A stretch of DNA of 8,405 nt, taken from the NCBI GenBank assembly GCA_002320555.1, contig DCJV01000013.1, positions 36,950 through 45,354 of the forward strand, given 5' to 3'. The position numbers and the translations under genes are program-made. How positions within the stretch are numbered: position 1 is the first letter of the stretch; each line of letters begins with the position of its first letter. Under the pieces are notes generated by a model, which saw only the letters and a program-made list of their open reading frames with translations, had not been told where the DNA came from and did no database searches. Shown here piece by piece: positions 1 to 7,111 of this stretch. The DNA is from Ruminococcaceae bacterium UBA1691. GTDB lineage: Bacteria; Bacillota; Clostridia; Oscillospirales; Acutalibacteraceae.

Positions 1-2
1 GC

Positions 3-1055
<1,053 letters not shown>

Positions 1056-1206
1056 AGCGTTTCCTCCTCTTTGTGCCGTTCCAAAAACCTTCACATATAA
1101 AATCATCGTCTGAGGGCCGCTATCCTTTTCTGTACATTAGTATCCATTTCCTGGAATGTTCAGCCGGATATGAGCTTCCCTATATCACGATTCTTAGCAT
1201 ATCCCG

Positions 1207-1237
1207 CATTTATGAAAAAAATAGATATCATTTATGA
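1207..1237. repeat. CATTTATGA direct repeat, 22-bp period
   Basis: CATTTATGA occurs at 1207-1215 and again at 1229-1237, identical over 9 bp and offset by exactly 22 bp, or two helical turns. Each copy also contains the small dyad CAT-TT-ATG, so it reads similarly on both strands. A related CATTTCATG occurs at 1294-1302, on the other side of the CIRCE. Repeats phased by 11 or 22 bp are typical of operators for OmpR/PhoB-type regulators, and such a regulator is encoded immediately to the right. That this is its own operator is inference. Confidence 0.45.
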
Positions 1238-1249
1238 CGGAAGTGTAAA
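1222..1249 (-). promoter_or_regulatory. possible clpB promoter next to CIRCE
   Basis: On the minus strand a good -35 hexamer, TTTACA (1249-1244), is followed after 16 nt by a poor -10 candidate, TATCTA (1227-1222). The -35 starts 2 nt beyond the CIRCE arm, so HrcA bound there would probably hinder RNA polymerase. An alternative is a -10 TAGTAT at 1291-1286 on the same strand, which would place CIRCE just after it in the classical overlap with the transcription start. That alternative has no recognisable -35. Neither choice is secure. Confidence 0.3.
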
Positions 1250-1251
1250 CT

Positions 1252-1278
1252 TTAGCACTCGATAGATGTGAGTGCTAA
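1252..1278. promoter_or_regulatory. CIRCE element (HrcA operator)
   Basis: The sequence reads TTAGCACTC, nine bases, then GAGTGCTAA. This is an exact match to the CIRCE consensus in both 9-bp arms and in spacer length. CIRCE is bound by the HrcA repressor, which represses chaperone genes in Gram-positive bacteria and many others. It lies 197 bp upstream of the clpB start (minus strand) and 94 bp upstream of the response-regulator start (plus strand). clpB is the expected target because it is a chaperone gene. Because the element is symmetric and sits between divergent genes, an effect on the signalling operon cannot be excluded. Confidence 0.96.
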
Positions 1279-1372
1279 TTCTTAAATACTATTCATTTCA
1301 TGCCGGAAAACACAGAAAATACACATGGGAGTATTATCATAAGCACATCGGGAAGAGAAGGGGGAAGCGCAT

Positions 1373-2059
1373 ATGCGATATCGGTTGCTGGTGGCCGAGG
1401 ATGAGCCGCAGTTGCAGGAGACTTTGGAGGATTACTTCACGGCAAAGGGCTTTGAGGTTACCGCCTGCCCGGACGGGGAAAGTGCACTTGCGATGCTGGA
1501 AGAGCGGGAATTCGATATCATTTTTCTCGATATCATGATGCCTAAGCTCGATGGCCTGTCCGTATGCCGTACGGTACGGAGAAAAAATGCGGTTCCGATC
1601 ATCTTTCTAACTGCGCGCAGCGGAGAGGAAAATGAGCTGCTTGGCTATGGCTTTGGGGCGGATGATTATGTAACAAAGCCTTTTTCGCTCCCTGTGCTCC
1701 ATGCAAAAGCCCTGGCGCTTATCAAGCGTGCAAAGGGAAGGGGACTCTCCGAGTATCTGCTGGAAATGGGCGGAATTCAAGTGGACGACCTGCGCCGCGA
1801 GGTAACTGTAGACGGCGCTCGGACACCTCTCACGCCGAAGGAATACGAGCTGCTTGTCTGCCTGATGGAGCACAAGGGGCTGGTGCTCTCGCGAGAACAA
1901 TTGCTGAATCAGGTATGGGGATACGAATACGATGGCAGCATCCGCACCGTAGATACGCATATCAAAAAGCTGCGCAAGGCGCTTGGCAGGCGCGCGGGAG
2001 CGATACGAACCGTGATCAAAATGGGTTACCGGTTCGATCCGGAAGAACCGGAGGGCTAA
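1373..2059 (+). CDS. OmpR/PhoB-family response regulator
   Basis: This 228-residue, two-domain DNA-binding response regulator is the usual length for the OmpR family. The receiver domain (about 1-120) has the acidic pocket E9/D10/E11, the phospho-acceptor D53 in FLDIMMPKLDG, the switch residue T80 in FLTAR, and K102 in VTKPF. The C-terminal winged helix (about 130-226) carries TPKEYELLVCLMEHKG, the recognition-helix segment RTVDTHIKKLRKAL, and the final wing strand TVIKMGYRF. All residues needed for phosphorylation-dependent control are present. The ATG at 1373 is preceded by AAGGGGG at a spacing of about 8 nt. Only 18 bp separate its stop from the preferred kinase start, so the two are cotranscribed and surely form a pair. 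The regulon is unknown; autoregulation through the repeats near 1207-1237 is possible. Confidence 0.95.
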   Translation: MRYRLLVAEDEPQLQETLEDYFTAKGFEVTACPDGESALAMLEEREFDIIFLDIMMPKLDGLSVCRTVRRKNAVPIIFLTARSGEENELLGYGFGADDYVTKPFSLPVLHAKALALIKRAKGRGLSEYLLEMGGIQVDDLRREVTVDGARTPLTPKEYELLVCLMEHKGLVLSREQLLNQVWGYEYDGSIRTVDTHIKKLRKALGRRAGAIRTVIKMGYRFDPEEPEG

Positions 2060-2064
2060 ATACA

Positions 2065-2070
2065 AGGAGG
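2065..2070 (+). promoter_or_regulatory. ribosome binding site deciding the kinase start
   Basis: AGGAGG at 2065-2070 lies 1 nt before the first in-frame ATG (2072) but 7 nt before the next in-frame ATG (2078). The second spacing is the normal one, so translation most likely starts at 2078, removing two residues from the longest reading. Confidence 0.75.
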
Positions 2071-2077
2071 GATGATC

Positions 2078-3778
2078 ATGGATCGGCATTTTTGGCGAGA
2101 AACGAGGAGATCGGCGTTGATTTTATTGCTGCTGTTTCTCACATCCGGGGCAATGCTGGTAATCGGTAAGGCGAGAAGAGGCGGTAATGGCTATGATCCT
2201 TTGTCGGTTGGAACGATGGTTGCCAATCGGCTAATTCAAAACGAATACTACGAGCAGCGCGATGCGGCAAATTACAGCCCGGATGATTATGAAATGCTGC
2301 AGGAGGTCGTACAAACGCTTGCAGAGAAAAAAATATATACAAGCCTGATCCTGTACGAGGGAAATGCGGATACTGTTAGGGCGGTGAGCGGGAACTATCT
2401 GAGCTTTTCGCCGGAGGATACGACCGCGAATCCCTCCCGAAAGGATCATTCGGTTTATGTTGCGCTCGATTATGCGGCGGATGAGTCGATCATCGATCTA
2501 ATCCGGCATTTGCATAAAAGCCGCATCACTTCCGTTACAGGTTATCTGGATGGCGATGTGCTCTATCCCACACAGGTTGAGCTGGAGGATTCCCGCCAAA
2601 AAATGAATTGGGATACCCTTGAGAAAGAGCGAACAACTGAAACAAGGCGCTTGGCATTTTCCCCTCCGGATCGTTTCGCACAGGGAGAACCGATTGTTTT
2701 GACTGCACGGTTTCAACCTGAATTTGTTGGCAACTTGGATTCGTATGCGGCGGTGAAGGATCTGGAGGGAACCGGGCATGCCTTCCATACTTTTCAGCAA
2801 ACAGCGAAATTGGCTCAAAATGCAGATCAACAGTATCGTTCGGCCACGCTTGAGGACTTCGTGATCGACGGCTTTAGTTGGAGTACCAATGCGATCAAAA
2901 ACGAATACAGCTTGCTGGATTGTGTCCGGCCGGCCGAGGGCGGCAAGCCGGCCCTTTACCTTTCCGTCAATATGGTTTCGTATCCGCTGTATGATGCGTT
3001 GTGCGATTACGGGATCTATCTCGTTGTGCTTTTTTTCTTTTATCTTTGCGTTTTCATCGCGCTGTTGACCCGCAAATTTCAGGCAGTTTACCGGGCTCAA
3101 AGCCGCGCTGCACAACGCCAGCGGAATTTTACAAACGCGCTTGCCCATGAGATGAAAACCCCGCTGGGCGTGATCCGGGGCTACAGCGAGCTGATGCAGG
3201 AAGGGATCGCTCCGGAAAAGCACCCGGTCTATCTCGCGGGGATCATTGGTGAGACGGAGCGCATGGATGCGATGGTGCTGCAGATTCTCTCCTTCTCCCG
3301 CATTGATACACAGCATTTGCCGATGCATCTATCCTGCTTTGCAATCGATTGGCTGATTCGAAAACAGATCGCGGACTTCCAGCCTATGATGGAAAAGAAA
3401 GGCCTTGCCCTTTATACGGATGTGCCAGAATATCTCTATGTGACGGCGGATGAGAAAGGTATTACGCTGGTATTGCGAAATTTTCTCTCCAATGCGGTCA
3501 AATACGCACCGCCCGGGAAAGCGGTCAAGCTCCGGGCGTTTTCGGAAAAGCGCCGTATTGTGGTAGAGGTATTCAACCAGGGCGAGCCGGTTGCCACAAA
3601 GGATATGCCATATCTGTGGGATGCTTTTTACCGGGCGGATGAATCCCGCACCCGTGAAAATGGCGGCAGCGGTATGGGGCTTGCAATCGCCAAGGCAGTT
3701 CTGGATCGCCACGGAGCGCGCTACGGCGCATATAACAAGGGCGGCGGCGTGTATTTCTGGTTTTCCTTACCCGGATAA
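2078..3778 (+). CDS. membrane sensor histidine kinase
   Basis: This 566-residue sensor kinase should autophosphorylate and pass the phosphate to D53 of the regulator encoded just upstream. A basic N-terminus (MDRHFWRETRRS) leads into TM1 (about residues 12-30). A large extracytoplasmic sensor of about 280 residues follows, which I do not recognise, then TM2 (about 311-332, rich in Phe, Leu and Val). No HAMP domain is evident. The HisKA domain has the phospho-accepting H357 in HEMKTPLGVIRGYSELM. The ATPase domain has an N box NFLSNAVKYAP (N468 and N472) and a G2 box GGSGMGLAIA (from residue 529). The G1 box reads VFNQGEP instead of the usual D-x-G-x-G. From memory, Asn at this place also occurs in other Firmicute kinases, so activity is still expected. 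The 280-residue sensor is long enough for an extracellular fold, but the ligand cannot be predicted. The small membrane gene downstream starts 17 bp after the stop. Confidence 0.93.
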   Translation: MDRHFWRETRRSALILLLLFLTSGAMLVIGKARRGGNGYDPLSVGTMVANRLIQNEYYEQRDAANYSPDDYEMLQEVVQTLAEKKIYTSLILYEGNADTVRAVSGNYLSFSPEDTTANPSRKDHSVYVALDYAADESIIDLIRHLHKSRITSVTGYLDGDVLYPTQVELEDSRQKMNWDTLEKERTTETRRLAFSPPDRFAQGEPIVLTARFQPEFVGNLDSYAAVKDLEGTGHAFHTFQQTAKLAQNADQQYRSATLEDFVIDGFSWSTNAIKNEYSLLDCVRPAEGGKPALYLSVNMVSYPLYDALCDYGIYLVVLFFFYLCVFIALLTRKFQAVYRAQSRAAQRQRNFTNALAHEMKTPLGVIRGYSELMQEGIAPEKHPVYLAGIIGETERMDAMVLQILSFSRIDTQHLPMHLSCFAIDWLIRKQIADFQPMMEKKGLALYTDVPEYLYVTADEKGITLVLRNFLSNAVKYAPPGKAVKLRAFSEKRRIVVEVFNQGEPVATKDMPYLWDAFYRADESRTRENGGSGMGLAIAKAVLDRHGARYGAYNKGGGVYFWFSLPG

Positions 3779-3795
3779 CAGAAGGGGGAAGAAAC

Positions 3796-4101
3796 ATGTT
3801 TCATAGCCTGCGCATCAGCGCGCGGTGGGTTTATTGGCTCTGTATTGCCACTTTTTTCGGCTTTGCTGCTGACGGGCTGCCATCCTGCTACGGCTACATC
3901 GGCGGTGTGTTTGTTTACGCCATTGATTTGCTCATTCCGTCGTTTCTGGTCTTTTTGTTCCTGTTCGTGAAAAGCTTGGCCGCCGCACGGCGGGAAAGGA
4001 GGACGGGGCGCGGCGTACCGGACTATCCGGTAGACGACGTTGTAATCGCATGGGTTTGTGCATTCGTCCTTCCGTTTCTGATGTATTTCCTAGAGAAGTG
4101 A
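3796..4101 (+). CDS. small membrane protein of unknown function
   Basis: This 101-residue hydrophobic protein matches no family I recognise. Three membrane segments are visible: about residues 10-25, 33-58 (GYIGGVFVYAIDLLIPSF and onward) and 81-98. A strongly basic loop at 59-72 (KSLAAARRERRTGR) probably lies in the cytoplasm, which would put the N-terminus inside and the C-terminus outside. Acidic residues D26, D44, D80 and D81 lie in or beside the membrane segments. It is probably a real gene: AAGGGGGAA lies about 5 nt before the ATG, it starts 17 bp after the kinase stop in the same direction, and its composition is clearly membrane-like. The position suggests an accessory of the two-component system, such as a sensor partner or a target, but that is inference from neighbourhood alone. 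Confidence 0.82.
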   Translation: MFHSLRISARWVYWLCIATFFGFAADGLPSCYGYIGGVFVYAIDLLIPSFLVFLFLFVKSLAAARRERRTGRGVPDYPVDDVVIAWVCAFVLPFLMYFLEK

Positions 4102-4184
4102 ATCCAATGAAGCAATTGGCGCGTAATGGGGCATACTACATGCAAACGGCTTCATGCCTGTCTTTTTAAAACGGGGGGATTTTT

Positions 4185-5432
4185 ATGGAAACCTTTTATG
4201 CCCTTTATGAAAAGCTCGCCCGCGCGGCGCTTGCAGGGAGGCATGAAGAGGCTCTGCATGAGGTGGAAAAGCTCGACTTTGATCCGCATCAGCTCGACTG
4301 TCTGCTGCACCCGCAGCATCACGCGCCGGTATGGCGGCTTTCCCCCTGCGACTGCGAGGAGAGGGAATCCGCATGCCTGGGCGTATGCCCTTTTCACGCC
4401 ATCCGCCGGAATGAGGACGGCAATATTGAGATCGATCAGGATACCTGCACGGGGTGCAGCCTGTGCATCGATGCCTGCAAGGCGAGAAAGCTCACGCAGA
4501 GCCGGGACACTTTGCCGGTGCTCGAAGCGGTCGCGAATACGGGCGCGCCGGTCTATGCGCTTATCGCACCTGCATTTGTCAGCCAGTTCAGCGGGAAGGT
4601 CACGCCAGGTAGGCTGCGCTCTGCGTTCAAAGCGCTGGGCTTCGCGGGCATGGTGGAGGTGGCGCTGTTTGCCGATATCCTCACGCTCAAGGAAGCGCTC
4701 GATTTTGATGAGCTGGTGCGTTCAGAGGAGGATTTTCTGCTGACAAGCTGCTGCTGTCCGGTCTGGATTGCGATGATCCGCAAGGTGTACAGGAGCCTGA
4801 CACCGCATATCCCAGCCTCTGTTTCCCCGATGATCGCCTGCGGGCGTGCGGTCAAAAGGCTCGTCCCCGGTGCGGTCACGGTCTTTATCGGTCCCTGTGT
4901 GGCCAAAAAGGCGGAGGCACGGGAGAAGGACATTGCGGACGCCATCGATTTTGTATTGACCTTTCAGGAGATACAGGATGTCTTTGATTTTGCGTCCATC
5001 GACCCAGAGCGGATGGAGGAGGATTTGCGAGACCATTCGTCCCGCGCAGGGCGCATCTATGCCCATACGGGCGGCGTGAGCGAAGCGGTCAAAACGACGC
5101 TCGAACGATTGCGCCCTGGCAGGCGTATTCCGTTAAAGGCGCGGCAGGCGGACGGCGTACCCGCCTGCAAAAAGATGCTCAATGAATTGATGCAGGGGGG
5201 AATCCGCGGCAATTTCCTCGAGGGCATGGGCTGTGTGGGCGGTTGCGTGGGCGGGCCCAAAACGCTGCTGCCGAGAGAGGAGGGCGCTTTGCATGTGGCG
5301 CATTATGGTGAAGCGGCGCCGGTGCGCACCCCGGTCGACAACCCTTATGTGATGGAGCTCCTGCGCCGTCTGGGTTATGAAACCGTGGAGAGCCTGACGC
5401 AGGAGGACACTATGTTTCGCAGAAATTTTTAG
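4185..5432 (+). CDS. [FeFe]-hydrogenase-like iron-sulfur protein
   Basis: This 415-residue cytoplasmic protein has the [FeFe]-hydrogenase catalytic-domain layout, which would interconvert protons and H2 if the H-cluster is assembled. The N-terminal 50 residues are helical and unassigned. A ferredoxin-like part follows, with C55, C57, C64 and C68 (the last in the CP of CLGVCPFHAI) and C88, C91, C94 and C98 (CTGCSLCIDAC), so two [4Fe-4S] clusters are likely. The H-cluster motifs are L1 TSCCCPVW (187-194), L2 IGPCVAKKAE (235-244) and L3 EGMGCVGGCVGGP (346-358). Predicted ligands are C191, C238, C350 and C354, with C190 as the proton-relay cysteine. L2 has Gly-Pro-Cys rather than Met-Pro-Cys, and L3 ends GGP rather than GGG, as I recall for the poorly studied group B or C-like branches. 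No PAS or phosphatase domain is fused. No hydEFG maturation genes are in the window. The ATG at 4185 follows GGGGGG by 6 nt. Confidence 0.88.
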   Translation: METFYALYEKLARAALAGRHEEALHEVEKLDFDPHQLDCLLHPQHHAPVWRLSPCDCEERESACLGVCPFHAIRRNEDGNIEIDQDTCTGCSLCIDACKARKLTQSRDTLPVLEAVANTGAPVYALIAPAFVSQFSGKVTPGRLRSAFKALGFAGMVEVALFADILTLKEALDFDELVRSEEDFLLTSCCCPVWIAMIRKVYRSLTPHIPASVSPMIACGRAVKRLVPGAVTVFIGPCVAKKAEAREKDIADAIDFVLTFQEIQDVFDFASIDPERMEEDLRDHSSRAGRIYAHTGGVSEAVKTTLERLRPGRRIPLKARQADGVPACKKMLNELMQGGIRGNFLEGMGCVGGCVGGPKTLLPREEGALHVAHYGEAAPVRTPVDNPYVMELLRRLGYETVESLTQEDTMFRRNF

Positions 5433-5472
5433 AGCGCGTTGTGTGGGCGTTTTTCACATTTCCAGGGAATCA

Positions 5473-5501
5473 TTGACTTTTCCCGGCCTCTTCGGTAAAA
5501 T
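5473..5501 (+). promoter_or_regulatory. sigma-70-type promoter for the DUF6056-like gene
   Basis: TTGACT (5473-5478) and TAAAAT (5496-5501) are separated by exactly 17 nt. Each hexamer differs from consensus at one base. Transcription would start near 5508, about 40 nt before the start codon. A small hairpin (CCCGC, loop ATCG, GCGGG; 5511-5524) would sit at the very 5' end of the mRNA, just before GGAAGGAG. Confidence 0.8.
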
Positions 5502-5546
5502 AGGAGCGTTCCCGCATCGGCGGGGGAAGGAGCGTGCCGGGCTGTT

Positions 5547-6989
5547 ATGCAGGTAAAGGAGCGGATACCGGATGCGACCGTTGCGCAGCGGTATGAGCCG
5601 CAAGGCCTATGGGGCCGTATGCGGCATACATATGGGGAGAAACGCTGGCTCCGGGTTACTGTTTTTGTTGCGATTGCCGCTGTGTGCGCGGCCTTTTTTT
5701 ATGCGTTCAATTTACAGACGGCGCTGATTGCGGACGATTTTAATTACCGGTTTATATTCGGCGCGATCAATCAGCGGGTGGAAAGCATTTCGGACATCTT
5801 TTTTTCCATGCGCAATCATTATGATACGATGAACGGGCGTTTGGTATTGCATTTTCTGACGCAGCTGTTTCTGCTCTGGGGAAAGCCCGTATTCAATCTG
5901 GTCAATACACTGGGGTACCTGCTTTTTACCGGGCTGATCTACTGGCACTGTAAAGGGACGGGCCGGCACAATCCGGCACTGTATTTCGGCGTGCACCTGA
6001 TGGTGTGGTTTCTGATTCCCGTTTATGGGCAGACGATGCTATGGGTCGACGGGAGCGCCAACTATATGTGGGGCTCCATTCTGCGGCTCGCCATGTTGCT
6101 CCCATTTCGGCTGTATGCCCAGAAAGGGAAATCCTACGCCGGAAGATGGTGGTGGCTGCTGCTCTCCGTTCCCGCGGGCTTTTTTGCTGGATGGACCAAT
6201 GAAAATTCCGGCGCGGCCCTGATCGTGCTGATGGTGCTGTTTTTGATTTATGACAAGGCGGTCAGAATCAAGGCGCCTAGATGGTCTTTTGGATCGCTGG
6301 CGGGCGCGGTTGTGGGATTCGTTGTGATGATTTGCGCACCGGGCAACGGTGTGCGGGTGGAGCATAATTTTGGCGAACTCGGTATCACCTTTCAGCGGCT
6401 CTGGGACGGATTTACCGTCTGCAATCGCAGGCTGTTCTATTATGTGCTTCCCATTTTTGCTCTTTTCGCCGCCTGTCTCGTCCTGCTCCACTTTTTCGGA
6501 ACTGAAGACCGGCAGGCCAAACACCGCCGGGTTCTGCTCAGCGGCATCTATCTGATAGGGGCTCTGGCTGGGATTTATGCGATGCTGCCCGTGCCGTATT
6601 TTCCCGGGCGGGCTATGTTTGGCTCCGTCGTCTGTGCGATCATTGCAGTGGGGACGGTTTGTTCCGGCATTCGCTTAGACAAGACGGTGCCCAACGTGGT
6701 GTGCGTTTTCGTTTTTATCGGTTGCATGATTTGCGCTGCCGTGATGTATGGAAATACCTACGCGCAAAACGTACAGGCGTACCGCCAGATTCAGGCGCGC
6801 GAAGCGTATATCGAGCGGGAGAAGGCGAAAGGGCATTTCGATGTGTCTGTGAGCGAGGTTCGCGTAAAGGACAATGCCTATTCTCCCTATTATGGGCTAG
6901 CCGATGTGGAGCCAAACCCGCAGCACTGGGCGAATGTCACAAAGGCGCAATATTACGGCCTTCATTCGCTGTCCTTAAAAGAAGAATAA
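5547..6989 (+). CDS. polytopic membrane protein, DUF6056 / GT-C-like
   Basis: This 480-residue integral membrane protein has about ten or more hydrophobic segments, the first at about 36-56. The pattern recalls the DUF6056 family, which appears related to GT-C glycosyltransferases that move sugars from lipid carriers outside the membrane. The supporting motifs are an acidic pair after TM1 (ADDFNYRF, D63-D64) as in GT-C enzymes, NGR at 96-98, WVDGSANYMWGS at 167-178, GWTNENSG at 215-222, CAPGNGVR at 263-270 and YFPGRAMFGS at 351-360. The last 80 residues are soluble and probably extracytoplasmic. The family name is from memory of these motifs, and sugar transfer is inference. The ATG at 5547 lies 14 nt after GGAAGGAG, longer than usual, but no better in-frame start was found; M25 (5619) lacks a clear ribosome binding site. 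It has its own promoter and terminator, so it is probably transcribed alone. Confidence 0.85.
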   Translation: MQVKERIPDATVAQRYEPQGLWGRMRHTYGEKRWLRVTVFVAIAAVCAAFFYAFNLQTALIADDFNYRFIFGAINQRVESISDIFFSMRNHYDTMNGRLVLHFLTQLFLLWGKPVFNLVNTLGYLLFTGLIYWHCKGTGRHNPALYFGVHLMVWFLIPVYGQTMLWVDGSANYMWGSILRLAMLLPFRLYAQKGKSYAGRWWWLLLSVPAGFFAGWTNENSGAALIVLMVLFLIYDKAVRIKAPRWSFGSLAGAVVGFVVMICAPGNGVRVEHNFGELGITFQRLWDGFTVCNRRLFYYVLPIFALFAACLVLLHFFGTEDRQAKHRRVLLSGIYLIGALAGIYAMLPVPYFPGRAMFGSVVCAIIAVGTVCSGIRLDKTVPNVVCVFVFIGCMICAAVMYGNTYAQNVQAYRQIQAREAYIEREKAKGHFDVSVSEVRVKDNAYSPYYGLADVEPNPQHWANVTKAQYYGLHSLSLKEE

Positions 6990-7005
6990 CGCTTTTTCTG
7001 TCACG

Positions 7006-7044
7006 TGCCGCCGCGGATTTGTTCGCGGCGGCATATTTTGTTTT
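7006..7044 (+). terminator. Rho-independent terminator after the DUF6056-like gene
   Basis: A perfect 10-bp stem, TGCCGCCGCG (7006-7015) with CGCGGCGGCA (7024-7033), encloses an 8-nt loop. It is followed by TATTTTGTTTT. It begins 16 nt after the stop codon and should separate this gene from the oxidoreductase downstream. Confidence 0.92.
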
Positions 7045-7111
7045 ATGGATGAATCCCGCTTTGCAGCCAATACTATATCTACGTTGGAATATACAAAGGC
7101 AGGGATCAAAC

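Larger units (their letters stand above)
1056..1372. promoter_or_regulatory. divergent clpB / response-regulator intergenic region
   Basis: This 317-bp stretch without a gene separates two divergently transcribed genes and is visibly more AT-rich than its flanks. It contains the clpB ribosome binding site, a perfect CIRCE element, two copies of CATTTATGA 22 bp apart, a possible minus-strand promoter beside the CIRCE, and the response-regulator ribosome binding site (AAGGGGG near 1358-1364). If clpB is transcribed from near the CIRCE, it has a leader of roughly 150-230 nt, in which no convincing terminator, riboswitch or small ORF was found. No good plus-strand promoter was recognised. TACTAT at 1287-1292 is the only plausible -10 hexamer, and it has no matching -35. 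Confidence 0.7.

Noticed and set aside
2498..3328. 276-residue open frame on the minus strand inside the kinase gene
   Set aside because: It lies fully antisense to a well-supported kinase, has no ribosome binding site or recognisable domain, and has the arginine/histidine-rich look of a shadow frame.
4107..4169. Possible hairpin and T-run between the small membrane gene and the hydrogenase-like gene (ATGAAGC 4107-4113, GCTTCAT 4149-4155)
   Set aside because: The stem is only 7 bp with a 35-nt loop, not GC-rich, and the T-run does not follow directly, so it is not a convincing terminator. A weak attenuator remains possible.
5433..5453. Possible terminator after the hydrogenase-like gene (AGCGC ... 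GCGTTTTT)
   Set aside because: Only about 5 pairs including a G-T pair can form, and part of the T-run is needed for the stem. Termination here is plausible but not supported.
6039..6524. 161-residue open frame on the minus strand
   Set aside because: It is antisense to the conserved membrane-protein motifs GWTNENSG and CAPGNGVR, and no start signal was seen.
7061..7095. Possible promoter before the oxidoreductase (TTGCAG, TACTAT, TATACA)
   Set aside because: No pair of hexamers has a 16-18 nt spacing, so no promoter is called.
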